Shown: one piece after another, positions 17,773-26,650 of the stretch
Layout: each line of letters begins with the position of its first letter
How positions within the stretch are numbered: position 1 is the stretch's first letter
Assembly (NCBI RefSeq): GCF_011320115.1
Contig: NZ_JAANOZ010000006.1
Coordinates: forward strand, 166,822-230,821
DNA length: 64,000 nucleotides
Direction: 5' to 3'
Origin: Croceibacterium segetis
GTDB lineage: Bacteria > Pseudomonadota > Alphaproteobacteria > Sphingomonadales > Sphingomonadaceae
Notes under the pieces: model-generated
Told to the model about the DNA's origin: nothing
Seen by the model: the letters and a program-made list of their open reading frames with translations, nothing else
Databases searched by the model: none
Translations under genes and position numbers: made by a program

Positions 17773-20419
17773 GGCTGCGGGTCACCTGCTCGTAGGTGTC
17801 GCGCGACAGCTTGGGCGCTGCGGCGATGCGCTCGAGCTCGCCGCGCATCAATGCCGCGCGGCCCGGCTCGAGCCGGCGCCAGCGTCCGAGCGGCGTGACG
17901 AAGCGCGCCGCAGTCTGCGGGTTGAGCGGGTCGAGCGCGAGAATGAGGTCGGCGATGATCCTGTAACCCTCGCCGCTCGCCGCGTGGAAACCTTGCGCGG
18001 TGCCGGTGAACGGCATGTAGAGGGATCGCACGCGGTTGGGGTTCTTGAGCGTGAAGTCGGGATGTTCGGCCAGCGCCTTGACCTGTTCGAGCACGCTTGG
18101 GTGGAGCGAGCTCGCCTGTAGCGCGAACCACTTGTCGATCACCAGCGCGTTGCCCCGGAAGCGGTTGTAGAAGTCGAGCAGCTTGTGAGTGCGCTCGGGG
18201 GTTTGCAGGCCGGTGAGGACCATAAGCGCACCTTGGCGGTCGGTCATGTTGTCGGCCGCATCGTATTGCGCCGCCGCCATCTCCGCGGCTCGCCCGGGCA
18301 CGCCGGCGGCGAGGTAGACCAGCGCCTGGGTCTTGACCTTGCGCGCGCCCTTGGCGGCCGCATCGCGCGTGGTCGGCACGGCGCTCGCCCCGGCGTGCAG
18401 CGAGGCGAATTCGCTTTCGAGCCTGGTGCCGAGCCAGGCCTTGAGACCCTCGCGCTCGGCCCGGATCGCCGCCGGATCGGCGACCAGCATCTGCTCGGCG
18501 AGATAAGTCTCGCCCGGCAGGATCAGCAGCTCCCCGCGCATCAGGTCGTCGAGTTGGCCGTCGCCGAGGACCGCCGCGAACGCGGCCCCGATCGCCTCGC
18601 GCCCCGCGTCGCGTGCCTTGTCGTCGAGCGAGCCGCTCAGCAGGGCGCACAAGTGCCGCACGACGAGGTCCTGCATCGCCTCGTAGCGGGCGAAGGGGTC
18701 ATCGTCGTGAGCGGCGAGGAATACCAGGTCGTCGTTCGAGACCTCGCGCTCGATCGCCACGGGGGCCGAGAAGGTGCGGTTGATCGACAGCACCGGCGGT
18801 TCGGTGAACCCGGTGAAGCTGAAGCTTTGTTGAGCTTCGTTCAGGGTAACCAGTTGTTCACCATGATGTTTCCCGGTTTTCCTGTCGAACAGCGCCACCT
18901 TGAGCGGAATCGGCATCGGCTTCTTGTCGGGCTGGCCGGGCGTCGGCGGCACCGTCTGCGACAGTATCAGCGTGGCCGTATCGCCGCCATGTTCGAGCAC
19001 GACCGAAACCTTCGGCGTGCCGGCCTGCGAGTACCACAGGCGGAATTGCTTGAGGTCGAGTCCCGCGCCTTCCTCGATCGCCTCGATGAAATCCTCGCAG
19101 GTCGCGGCCTCGCCGTCATGGCTTTCAAAGTAGTGGTCGGTGCCCTTCCGGAAGCGTTCCGGCCCGGCGAGCGTTCGCATCATGCGGATGACTTCGGCGC
19201 CCTTGTTGTAGACCGTGGCGGTGTAGAAGTTCGAGATCTCCTGGTAGCTGTCGGGCCGGATCGGATGAGCGAGCGGTCCCGAATCCTCGGGGAACTGGAC
19301 CGAGCGCAGCACGCGCACGTCCTCGATCCGCTTGACCGGCTCCGAGCCCATGTCGGCGCTGAACAGCTGGTCGCGAAGCACGGTGAAGCCTTCCTTCAAG
19401 GAAAGCTGGAACCAGTCGCGGCAGGTCACCCGGTCGCCCGACCAGTTGTGGAAGTACTCGTGCCCGATCACGCCTTCGATGCCGTCGTAGTCGCCGTCGG
19501 TGGCCGTCTCGGTGTCGGCCAGCACGTACTTGGTGTTGAAGATGTTGAGGCCCTTGTTCTCCATCGCACCCATGTTGAAATCGCTGACGGCGACGATGTT
19601 GAAGGTGTCGAGATCGTACTCGCGGCCGAAGGTCTCCTCGTCCCACTTCATCGAGTGCTTGAGCGACTGCATCGCGTGGTCGGTTCGCTCGAGATCGCCG
19701 TCGCGAACCCAGATGCCGAGATCGACCTTGCGCCCGCTCATCGTGGTGAATGTGTGGCGGTTGGCGACGAGATCGCCGGCGACCAGCGCGAAGAGATACG
19801 AGGGCTTGGGCCACGGATCGTGCCACTCGGCCCAGTGGACGCCGTCGTCGGCTTCGCCAGTGGCCACTTCGTTGCCGTTCGACAGCAGCACCGGGAACTG
19901 GTCTTTCGGCCCTTCCATGCGGACCTTGTAAGTCGAGAGCACGTCGGGCCGGTCGGGAAAGAACACGATTCGGCGGAAGCCCTCGGCCTCGCACTGAGTG
20001 CAGAGCATGCCGTTCGAGGCGTAGAGGCCCATCAGCTTGCTGTTGGCCGATGGATCGATCTCGGTGGTAACCTCGAGCAGATGGCTGTCGCCGGGAAGCG
20101 GCACCATCAGGTCGTCGCCGTCCATCGACCATGAGTTGATCGGCTGACCATCGACGAGCACCTCGAGCGGGGTCAGCCCATCGCCGTTGAGGCGGATCAT
20201 CGGGTTCGGCTCGGCCTTTGCGTTGCGATGGACGGTGAGCGTCGCTTTCACCCGTGTGTTCGCCAGCCCGAGCCGGAAGTCGAGGCTCACCTCGGGGACG
20301 AGCCAGGGGAACGGCCGGTAGTCCGCGCGGCGGATCAGCGGCGGCTCCTTCGGCTCGGGCGCGGCGTCGGCCATCTGCGGATTGCCGTCGGGCGTGGCGG
20401 GGGTGCGGGCGATATCCAT
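17765..20419 (-). CDS. pepN: aminopeptidase N (M1 family zinc metallopeptidase)
   Basis: An 884-residue M1 peptidase of the E. coli PepN type. The N-terminal beta domain is followed by the exopeptidase motif GAMENKG and the zinc site HEYFHNW with its downstream glutamate. A beta-sandwich and the helical C-terminal DUF3458 arch follow. It cleaves N-terminal residues from peptides in the cytoplasm. No signal peptide is seen. It is divergent from the epimerase gene with only 48 bases between, and overlaps pgeF at the 3' end. Confidence 0.96.
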   Translation of the reverse strand: MDIARTPATPDGNPQMADAAPEPKEPPLIRRADYRPFPWLVPEVSLDFRLGLANTRVKATLTVHRNAKAEPNPMIRLNGDGLTPLEVLVDGQPINSWSMDGDDLMVPLPGDSHLLEVTTEIDPSANSKLMGLYASNGMLCTQCEAEGFRRIVFFPDRPDVLSTYKVRMEGPKDQFPVLLSNGNEVATGEADDGVHWAEWHDPWPKPSYLFALVAGDLVANRHTFTTMSGRKVDLGIWVRDGDLERTDHAMQSLKHSMKWDEETFGREYDLDTFNIVAVSDFNMGAMENKGLNIFNTKYVLADTETATDGDYDGIEGVIGHEYFHNWSGDRVTCRDWFQLSLKEGFTVLRDQLFSADMGSEPVKRIEDVRVLRSVQFPEDSGPLAHPIRPDSYQEISNFYTATVYNKGAEVIRMMRTLAGPERFRKGTDHYFESHDGEAATCEDFIEAIEEGAGLDLKQFRLWYSQAGTPKVSVVLEHGGDTATLILSQTVPPTPGQPDKKPMPIPLKVALFDRKTGKHHGEQLVTLNEAQQSFSFTGFTEPPVLSINRTFSAPVAIEREVSNDDLVFLAAHDDDPFARYEAMQDLVVRHLCALLSGSLDDKARDAGREAIGAAFAAVLGDGQLDDLMRGELLILPGETYLAEQMLVADPAAIRAEREGLKAWLGTRLESEFASLHAGASAVPTTRDAAAKGARKVKTQALVYLAAGVPGRAAEMAAAQYDAADNMTDRQGALMVLTGLQTPERTHKLLDFYNRFRGNALVIDKWFALQASSLHPSVLEQVKALAEHPDFTLKNPNRVRSLYMPFTGTAQGFHAASGEGYRIIADLILALDPLNPQTAARFVTPLGRWRRLEPGRAALMRGELERIAAAPKLSRDTYEQVTRSLG

Positions 20420-20467
20420 AAGGCGTTCGGGTCTTCCTGCTTGACGTTATCCGGCTAGAACGCGGGC

Positions 20468-21253
20468 GTGGCACATCTGTTCATATTCGGCCTCGGCTAT
20501 TCTGCGAAGCGGATCAAGCGTTCGTTGGAACGCATGGGCTGGTCGGTCGAAGCGAGCGGCAGCGAGGCCGATATCGACTTCGCGGACGACGCGGCGGTGC
20601 GCGCCGCGCTCGGCCGGGCGAGCCACGTGCTGACGTCGGTGCCGCCGAGCGATCATGCCGATCCGGTGCTCGCAAGCTATGGCGACGCGCTGGCGCACGA
20701 ATGGCTCGGCTACCTCTCCTCGACCGGCGTCTACGGCGACACCGGCGGCGCCTGGGTGGACGAAAGCGCCGCGACCGGCAGCGGCCGCCGCTCGGCGCGC
20801 GCCGAATGCGACGCCGCGTGGCTCGCTCGCGGCGCGCGCGTGTTCCGCCTGCCGGGCATCTACGGCCCGGGGCGCAGCGCCATCGAGCGGGTCCGCGACG
20901 GCAAGGCGCACCGGATCGACTTGCCAGGGCAAGTCTTCAGCCGCATCCATGTCGACGACATCGCCGCAGGCGTGGTCGCCGCCCTCGACGCGCCCCCCGG
21001 CCCATACAATCTCGCCGACGACCTCCCGGTCAACCAGAACGCGGTGATCGAGGAGGCCTGCCGCTTGCTCGATGCGGCACTGCCGCCGATGCAATCGCTC
21101 GAAGAGTCCGGACTCTCGGCGCAGGCGCTGGCTTTCTATTCGGAGAACCGCCGCGTCGCCAACGGCAAGGCAAAACGGGTGCTGGGCTGGTCGCCGCGCT
21201 TCGCCGACTACCGCGCCGGGCTGCGCGACTGCCTCAGACGCTCTTTGCCCTGA
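20468..21253 (+). CDS. NAD(P)-dependent epimerase/dehydratase-like protein (extended SDR, YeeZ-type)
   Basis: A 261-residue Rossmann protein with a GTG start. The nucleotide loop is degenerate (FGLGYSAKRI) as in the YeeZ group. YLSSTGVYGDTGG is the catalytic-region segment, and FRLPGIYGPGRSAIERV and SRIHVDDIAAGV are typical of the extended SDR C-terminal half. The substrate is unknown. Its 3' end overlaps the convergent DMT transporter gene by 20 bases. Confidence 0.8.
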   Translation: MAHLFIFGLGYSAKRIKRSLERMGWSVEASGSEADIDFADDAAVRAALGRASHVLTSVPPSDHADPVLASYGDALAHEWLGYLSSTGVYGDTGGAWVDESAATGSGRRSARAECDAAWLARGARVFRLPGIYGPGRSAIERVRDGKAHRIDLPGQVFSRIHVDDIAAGVVAALDAPPGPYNLADDLPVNQNAVIEEACRLLDAALPPMQSLEESGLSAQALAFYSENRRVANGKAKRVLGWSPRFADYRAGLRDCLRRSLP

Positions 21254-22145
21254 GCGCGACCAGCAACCCGACAAGCGACAGCGCGCTGCCGGCGACCGCC
21301 AGCGTGGTCCACTGATAGCCTTCGAGCAAAGTCGAGATCAGCATTGCGACGATCACTACCAGCACGTTGTGGTAAGCCGCTCGGCCCGCGCCGATCTCGC
21401 GAATGAGACCGTAATAGAGCGGGAAGGTGACGACCGACCCGGCGAACGCCAGATAAGCGGTGCCGAACCAATAGGCCTCACCCGGCATCGGCGGCGGAGG
21501 CCCCGCCATGATCCATGCCAGGCCAATGTCGAACGCGGTACCGTACAGCATGCTCCACGCGATCAGCGCCAGCAGCGGGACCGAGCGGCCGGTCTTGTTG
21601 GCCTGGATGATGTTCGAGACCGACGCCGCAAGCATCGCCCCGATGGCCAGCCAGACGCCCGCGCCGACGTTGCCGCCGACCCGCGCCCCGCGCGCCTCGT
21701 TGACCAGCAACAGCGCGATTCCCGCCATCGCCACCGCGCTGCCTAGTGCGAAGCGGCGGGTGATCGGCTGCTCGAGCACAAGCCGCCCGAGCACGGCGTT
21801 GGGGACGATCATGATGCCGACCATAACCGCGACGATCCCCGAGGTAAGGTGCCGCTCGGCCTGGTAGACGAGGCTGTAGTTCCCGGCGAACTGGCACAAT
21901 CCGACCGCCACCGCGAGCAGGTGCGCGCGCGCCGGCATCGCCAGCCGGCTGCGCGTGGCCATGGCCAGCCCGAACATCGCCGGCGTCGCGAGCATGAACC
22001 GGTAGGCGACCGACCATTGCGGCGGCACACCGTGGATCTGCCCGGTGATGACGAACCAGGTCGAGCCCCAGATCAGCGAGATCGTCAGGAACGGCAGCGC
22101 GACGCGCGGCCGCAGCAGCGCGTGCGGGGGGGCGGGAGCGCTCAC
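21234..22145 (-). CDS. EamA/DMT superfamily exporter
   Basis: A 303-residue protein with about ten hydrophobic segments in two EamA repeats, starting at a GTG that overlaps the threonine aldolase stop (GTGA). The first repeat begins PFLTISLIWGSTWFVITG, the typical opening. Relatives export amino acids or metabolites. Tight coupling to a threonine aldolase-like gene suggests a related substrate, but nothing in the sequence proves it. Confidence 0.85.
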   Translation of the reverse strand: MSAPAPPHALLRPRVALPFLTISLIWGSTWFVITGQIHGVPPQWSVAYRFMLATPAMFGLAMATRSRLAMPARAHLLAVAVGLCQFAGNYSLVYQAERHLTSGIVAVMVGIMIVPNAVLGRLVLEQPITRRFALGSAVAMAGIALLLVNEARGARVGGNVGAGVWLAIGAMLAASVSNIIQANKTGRSVPLLALIAWSMLYGTAFDIGLAWIMAGPPPPMPGEAYWFGTAYLAFAGSVVTFPLYYGLIREIGAGRAAYHNVLVVIVAMLISTLLEGYQWTTLAVAGSALSLVGLLVALRAKSV

Positions 22146-23149
22146 AAGCCGGCGATGGCCTGCCCGAGCAGCTCGGCATGCTCGGCGCGAGTATCCCACG
22201 AGGCGACGAAGCGCGCCGCGTCGGGTCCCCAGTCGTAGAACCCGAAGCCTTGGCTGCGCAGCGCCGCGCGCTCCTCGACGGTGCAGGCGAGGAAGACCTC
22301 GTTGGCCTCGACCGGGTGCAGCAGGCGCTCGCCCGCGCCCGATGCGATCGCGTGCGCAGCGGCATTGGCGGCGGCGGCGTTGTGCAGCCAGGTGTCGCCG
22401 TCGAGCATGGCGAGGATCTGCGCGGCGAGGAAGCGGCCCTTGCTCTGCAGGTGCCCGGCGCGCTTGCGGCGGTAGCGAACCATGTCGGCCAGCGAGGGGT
22501 CGAAGAATACGATCGCCTCGGCGTTCATCGCCCCGTTCTTGACGAAGCCGAAGCTGAGCACGTCGACCGGCCCGGCCACTTCGGCGGCGGGGCGGCCGAT
22601 GTTGACGACGGCGTTGGCGAAGCGCGCGCCGTCCATGTGCAGCTTGAGTCCGCGCGGCCCGGCGAGCATGTCGATTCTGGCCAGTTCGCCCGGTGCGTAG
22701 CAGCAGCCGTATTCGCTCGCCTGGGTAAGCGAGATGGCGAACGGCTGGACCTGGTGGACGTCGGGCCGGATCGCATCGAGCACCCGGGCGATCCCGGCCG
22801 GGTCGAGCTTGGCATGATCGCCGTCGGCCAGCAGCAGTTTCGCGCCGGCGAGATAGAACCCCGGCGCGCCGCATTCGTCCATCTCGATATGGGCTTCGCG
22901 GTGGCAGACCACGCCGCCGTGCGGCGGGACCAGCGCCGATAGCGCCAGGCAGTTCGCCGCCGTCCCGGTTGCGACCCACAGCACCGCGACTTCGCGCTGG
23001 AAAACTTCCGCAAAGCGGTCGTCAAGCTCGGCCGAAAGGCGATCGGTGTCATAGGGCGAATCGGCCGCGTCAGCCGCCTGCATCGCTGCCCACACCCTGG
23101 GGTGGACGCTGGCCGCATTGTCGGACAGGAACTGCATGCGGAACGCCAT
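22142..23149 (-). CDS. low-specificity threonine aldolase-like PLP enzyme
   Basis: A 335-residue fold-type I enzyme (start MAFRMQFLSDNAAS; an in-frame ATG four codons later is possible). ATGTAANCLALSAL, HREAHIEMDECGAPGF and KLHMDGARFANA mark the beta-eliminating lyase/threonine aldolase family. The PLP lysine is probably in FGFVKNGAMNAE, which resembles phenylserine/low-specificity aldolases rather than the LSKGLGAPVG form. It would cleave beta-hydroxy amino acids to glycine and an aldehyde. First gene of a pair with the DMT exporter, divergent from the acetyltransferase. Confidence 0.85.
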   Translation of the reverse strand: MAFRMQFLSDNAASVHPRVWAAMQAADAADSPYDTDRLSAELDDRFAEVFQREVAVLWVATGTAANCLALSALVPPHGGVVCHREAHIEMDECGAPGFYLAGAKLLLADGDHAKLDPAGIARVLDAIRPDVHQVQPFAISLTQASEYGCCYAPGELARIDMLAGPRGLKLHMDGARFANAVVNIGRPAAEVAGPVDVLSFGFVKNGAMNAEAIVFFDPSLADMVRYRRKRAGHLQSKGRFLAAQILAMLDGDTWLHNAAAANAAAHAIASGAGERLLHPVEANEVFLACTVEERAALRSQGFGFYDWGPDAARFVASWDTRAEHAELLGQAIAGL

Positions 23150-23190
23150 GGCCGGGCCGTCGGTTCGACGCAAGAAGGAGACTTTTGCCG

Positions 23191-23487
23191 ATGCCCGAGA
23201 TTTTTCGCGAGGACCATACCAGCCACGGAGCCTATCGCGCCGACGTCGAAGGCGCGAGCCGCCAGGCCGAACTGACCTGGGTCGCCCGTGGCGACGCGCG
23301 GATTGCCAACCATACTTACGTCCCGCACGAAGCGCGCGGCAAAGGCATCGCCGCCGCGCTCGTCGACGCCCTGATCGCCGATGCCCGCGCGCAGGGTTTC
23401 AAGATCGTCCCGCAATGCAGCTATGTCGAAGCCGCGTTCCGCCGCCATCCGGAATGGGCGGACGTTCTCGCCGATACGCCAAGTTGA
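23191..23487 (+). CDS. GNAT-type N-acetyltransferase (small, NATD1/YjdJ-like)
   Basis: A 98-residue protein with a GAAGGAG ribosome site. It contains the compact GNAT core: ANHTYVPHEARGKGIAAALV, where the R/G-rich stretch is the acetyl-CoA pyrophosphate loop, and FKIVPQCSYVEAAFRRHPEW at the end, which is typical of the GCN5-related NATD1 group. The substrate is unknown. Confidence 0.85.
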   Translation: MPEIFREDHTSHGAYRADVEGASRQAELTWVARGDARIANHTYVPHEARGKGIAAALVDALIADARAQGFKIVPQCSYVEAAFRRHPEWADVLADTPS

Positions 23488-23532
23488 GAAGGGGCCCGCG
23501 GCCTCAAGTAGCGCAGCGATAGGCCAACAAGA

Positions 23533-23607
23533 TGGTGCTGCTGGAGAGGATTGAACTCTCGACCTCACCCTTACCAAGGGTGCGCTCTACCACTGAGCTA
23601 CAGCAGC
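23533..23607 (-). tRNA. tRNA-Thr (anticodon GGT)
   Basis: On the minus strand the acceptor GCTGCTG pairs with CAGCAGC, followed by an encoded ACCA end. The D arm is GCTCAGTGGTAGAGC. The anticodon stem-loop CCCTTGGTAAGGG gives GGT. The T arm is GAGAGTTCAATCCTCTC. CCA is encoded, unlike the tRNA-Gly in this window. Confidence 0.96.
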
Positions 23608-23680
23608 TTACCGGGAACGGCGGCGCCTTAGCCCCCGCCGCCTGCTTGTCAAGCACGGGCGGCTGCGGCAGGCAAGCGGC

Positions 23681-23824
23681 ATGAGCCGGACCGGCGACAA
23701 GCCAACGCGGGAGGAACGCCTCGCCGCCAAGCTGCGCGAGAACCTGCGCCGGCGCAAGGCGCAAGCGCGGGCATTGGAGACGAACGAACGGCCCACTCTT
23801 CCCAAAAAGGACCCGACTGGCTAG
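23681..23824 (+). CDS. small basic helical protein (47 aa), conserved hypothetical
   Basis: A 47-codon frame from the ATG at 23681 to a TAG at 23822, between tRNA-Thr and gpmA. The product begins MSRTGDKPTREERLAAKL and continues with an arginine/lysine-rich amphipathic helix (RENLRRRKAQARALE), ending KKDPTG. I recall similar tiny basic proteins in sphingomonad genomes, so I treat it as real. No strong Shine-Dalgarno is visible. A role in nucleic acid or ribosome binding is possible from charge alone. It is too short to assign a function. Confidence 0.6.
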   Translation: MSRTGDKPTREERLAAKLRENLRRRKAQARALETNERPTLPKKDPTG

Positions 23825-23858
23825 GGCGTGGCGCTCCCCACTCGCAGGAGCGCTTTCC

Positions 23859-24545
23859 TTGCCCACGTTGATCCTCGTCCGCCACGGCCAGAGCCAGTGG
23901 AACCTGGAAAACCGCTTCACCGGCTGGTGGGACGTCGACCTGACCGAGAAGGGCATCGTCGAAGCGATCGCCGCCGGCGTGCTGCTGGCGCAGAAGGCCT
24001 TGCTGCCCGAGGTCGCCTTCACCTCTGTCCAGCTGCGCGCCATCAAGACGCTCCATCTCGCGCTCGAAGCTTGCGGGCGGCTGTGGATACCGGAGACCAA
24101 GGACTGGCGCCTCAACGAGCGGCATTACGGCGGCCTGACCGGCCTCAACAAGGCCGAAACCGCCGAAAAGCATGGCGAGGAACAGGTCCACCTCTGGCGC
24201 CGCAGTTTCGACGTGCCGCCACCCGATCTCGATCCCGGCAGCCAATTCGATCTCGGCAAGGACCCGCGCTACGCCGGCATTGCGATCCCGCGCACCGAAA
24301 GCCTCAAGCTGACGATCGAGCGCGTGCTGCCGTACTGGGAAAGCGATATTCGCCCGGTGCTGGCGAGCGGCAAGACCGTGCTGATTTCGGCGCACGGCAA
24401 TTCGCTGCGTGCGCTGGTCAAGCACCTTTCGGGAATCTCCGACGCGGAGATCGCCGAGCTGGAGATTCCCACCGGCGAGCCGATCGTCTACGACTTCGAC
24501 AACGCCATGACCCCGGGCGAGCGCCATTACCTGAGGGACCGCTAG
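23859..24545 (+). CDS. gpmA: 2,3-bisphosphoglycerate-dependent phosphoglycerate mutase
   Basis: A 228-residue histidine phosphatase-fold enzyme with a TTG start behind AGGAG. The catalytic histidine lies in [10 protein letters not shown] (about residue 9), and [11 protein letters not shown] and the second histidine in [10 protein letters not shown] complete the site. It interconverts 3- and 2-phosphoglycerate. It ends 1 base before purE, so gpmA-purE-purK-folA appear to form one transcript. Confidence 0.96.
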   Translation: MPTLILVRHGQSQWNLENRFTGWWDVDLTEKGIVEAIAAGVLLAQKALLPEVAFTSVQLRAIKTLHLALEACGRLWIPETKDWRLNERHYGGLTGLNKAETAEKHGEEQVHLWRRSFDVPPPDLDPGSQFDLGKDPRYAGIAIPRTESLKLTIERVLPYWESDIRPVLASGKTVLISAHGNSLRALVKHLSGISDAEIAELEIPTGEPIVYDFDNAMTPGERHYLRDR

Positions 24546-24546
24546 G

Positions 24547-25044
24547 ATGTCCGCATCAGTCGCCCCAAAAGTCGCCATCGTGATGGGCAGCCAGTCCGAC
24601 TGGCAGACCATGCAGCGCACCGCCGAGGTGCTCGACCAGCTCGGCGTGGCCTACGAGGCGCGGATCGTCTCGGCCCACCGCACGCCGGAACGGATGTACG
24701 CCTTCGGCCGCGGCGCGGCCGGCGAGGGCTTCAAGGTGATTGTCGCCGGCGCCGGCGGGGCGGCGCACTTGCCGGGCATGCTCTCGTCGCTGACGCACTT
24801 GCCGGTGCTCGGCGTGCCGGTCGAATCGAAGGCGCTCAAGGGCATGGATAGCCTGCTGTCGATCGTGCAGATGCCGGCCGGCGTCCCGACCGGAACCCTG
24901 GCGATCGGCGAGGCCGGGGCGACCAACGCCGGCATTCTTGCCGCCTCGATCCTCGCGCTGTCGGACGAGGCGCTCTCGAAGCGCCTGCAAGCCTGGCGCG
25001 CCGAGCGCACCGCGGCCGTGGGCGAGACCCCGACCGGCGAATGA
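24547..25044 (+). CDS. purE: 5-(carboxyamino)imidazole ribonucleotide mutase
   Basis: A 165-residue class I Pur[21 protein letters not shown] and [12 protein letters not shown] are the substrate-binding motifs. It converts N5-CAIR to CAIR in purine synthesis, after PurK. The ATG follows the gpmA stop immediately and its own stop overlaps purK (ATGA). Confidence 0.97.
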   Translation: MSASVAPKVAIVMGSQSDWQTMQRTAEVLDQLGVAYEARIVSAHRTPERMYAFGRGAAGEGFKVIVAGAGGAAHLPGMLSSLTHLPVLGVPVESKALKGMDSLLSIVQMPAGVPTGTLAIGEAGATNAGILAASILALSDEALSKRLQAWRAERTAAVGETPTGE

Positions 25045-26096
25045 TCCTTCCGGGCGCGACGATCGGAATTCTCGGCGGCGGCCAGCTCGGGCGCATGCTG
25101 GCGATCGCCGCGGCGCAGCTCGGCTATCGCTGCCACGCCTACGACCCGAACCCCGGCAGCGGTGCAGCCGAGGTTTGCGCTGAATTTACCTGCGCGCCGT
25201 GGATCGACCGCAACGCGCTCGGCCTGTTCGCCGCCGCGTGCGACGTCGTGACGTTCGAGTTCGAGAACGTCCTCGCCGGCCCTCTCGCGGCCATCCCGCC
25301 CGGCAAGCTGTGGCCGCCGGTCAAGGCGCTCGAGGTCGCGCAGGACCGCCTCCATGAAAAGGCCTTTGCCGAGAGCTGCGGCGGGCGCCCGGCCCCTTAC
25401 GCGGCGGTGGATTCGGCCGAAGACCTCGCCGCGGCCATCGAGCGGATCGGCACGCCGGGCATCCTCAAGACCCGCCGCGAGGGCTACGACGGCAAGGGCC
25501 AGTGGCGCATCGACAGCCCTCGCGACGCCGAGGGGCTGCGGTTGCCGGGCCCCAACCTGATCTACGAAGGCTTCATCCATTTCGCGGCCGAGTTCTCGGT
25601 CATCCTGGTGCGCGGCGCGGACGGCGAGGTGCGCTTCTGGGACAGCCCGCACAACGTCCATCGCAGCGGGATCCTGACAACCTCGGCCCTGCCCGCGCCG
25701 CCCGCCGTGGTCGAGCAGGTTCCCGCCGCGCGTGCGCTGGCCGGGAGGATTGCCGAGGCGCTCGACTATGTCGGGGTGATGACCTGCGAATTCTTCGCCA
25801 CGGACGCCGGCCCGGTGTTCAACGAAATGGCCCCGCGGGTGCACAACTCGGGCCACTGGACGATCGAGGGCGCCGAGACGAGCCAGTTCGAGAACCACGT
25901 CCGGGCGATCTGCGGGCTGCCGCTCGGCGACTCGCGCACCGTCGCCCCGCGCGTGGCGATGGAGAACCTGATCGGCCGCGACGTCGAGCGCGCGAGCGCC
26001 ATCCTCGCCGAGCCCGGCGCCCATCTCCACCTCTACGGCAAGGCCGAAGCGCGCGAGGGGCGCAAGATGGGGCATGTCACGAGGATCGGGCGGTGA
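25041..26096 (+). CDS. purK: 5-(carboxyamino)imidazole ribonucleotide synthase
   Basis: A 351-residue ATP-grasp enzyme that makes N5-CAIR from AIR, bicarbonate and ATP. It opens with the biotin-carboxylase-like fold ([16 protein letters not shown]). The ATP-grasp centre shows [13 protein letters not shown], and [16 protein letters not shown] is the metal/ATP loop with conserved E and N. It overlaps purE upstream (ATGA) and folA downstream (GTGA). Confidence 0.97.
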   Translation: MILPGATIGILGGGQLGRMLAIAAAQLGYRCHAYDPNPGSGAAEVCAEFTCAPWIDRNALGLFAAACDVVTFEFENVLAGPLAAIPPGKLWPPVKALEVAQDRLHEKAFAESCGGRPAPYAAVDSAEDLAAAIERIGTPGILKTRREGYDGKGQWRIDSPRDAEGLRLPGPNLIYEGFIHFAAEFSVILVRGADGEVRFWDSPHNVHRSGILTTSALPAPPAVVEQVPAARALAGRIAEALDYVGVMTCEFFATDAGPVFNEMAPRVHNSGHWTIEGAETSQFENHVRAICGLPLGDSRTVAPRVAMENLIGRDVERASAILAEPGAHLHLYGKAEAREGRKMGHVTRIGR

Positions 26097-26578
26097 GCAA
26101 ACCCCGCGAGGTGGTCTTCGTGGTCGCCCGCGCCGACGACGGCACGATCGCCAAGCATGGCGAGGTGCCCTGGCGGATCAGGGAAGACCTGCAGCGCTTC
26201 GTCGCCCACACCAGAGGCATGCCGATGATCATGGGCCGCAAGACCTTCGAGAGCCTGCCCGGCCTGCTCCCCGCCCGCCGCCACATCGTGCTCACCCGCG
26301 ACCGCGCGTGGTCGGCCGAGGGCGCCGAAGTCGTGCATTCGGTCGACGATGCGCTGGCGCTCGCCGGTGACGGAGACGTCACGGTGATCGGCGGGGTCGA
26401 GGTGTTCGACCTGTTCATGCCTTACGCCACCCGCATCGAGCTGACCGAAGTCCACGAGCACACCGGCGGCGAAACGATCATGACCTACCCCGGCAGCGAC
26501 TGGGTCGAGACCGCCCGCGAGGAGCGCCCCGCGGGCCGCTGGCCGGCGCACAGCTTCGTCACGCTGCGCCGCCAGTAG
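26093..26578 (+). CDS. folA: dihydrofolate reductase
   Basis: A 161-residue protein with a GTG start inside the purK stop (GTGA). VPWRIREDLQRF (substrate-binding acidic and aromatic residues), MIMGRKTFESLP (NADPH loop) and VIGGVEVFDLFM are typical of DHFR. It regenerates tetrahydrofolate, which both the purine genes upstream and the GcvT reaction need. Last gene of the gpmA-purE-purK-folA run. Confidence 0.93.
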   Translation: MSKPREVVFVVARADDGTIAKHGEVPWRIREDLQRFVAHTRGMPMIMGRKTFESLPGLLPARRHIVLTRDRAWSAEGAEVVHSVDDALALAGDGDVTVIGGVEVFDLFMPYATRIELTEVHEHTGGETIMTYPGSDWVETAREERPAGRWPAHSFVTLRRQ

Positions 26579-26606
26579 CCGGCCCATTCACCGACGGTTC
26601 ACTCAC

Positions 26607-26622
26607 GACTACAGATGTAGTC
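26607..26622. promoter_or_regulatory. BlaI/MecI/CopY-type operator (GACTACAGATGTAGTC)
   Basis: A perfect 16-base palindrome, GACTACA-GA-TGTAGTC, 29 bases before the ATG of the retropepsin-like gene. Its core TACAnnTGTA is the established binding consensus of the BlaI/MecI/CopY repressors. Its place near the expected promoter fits repression. No blaI or blaR gene is in the window, so the regulator would act in trans. Confidence 0.7.
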
Positions 26623-26650
26623 TGCACCGGTTGTTGGGGGGAAGGGTTTC

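Noticed and set aside
18185..20134. Plus-strand open frame of 649 codons across pepN
   Set aside because: Antisense shadow of a full-length M1 peptidase with intact motifs; no recognisable domain.
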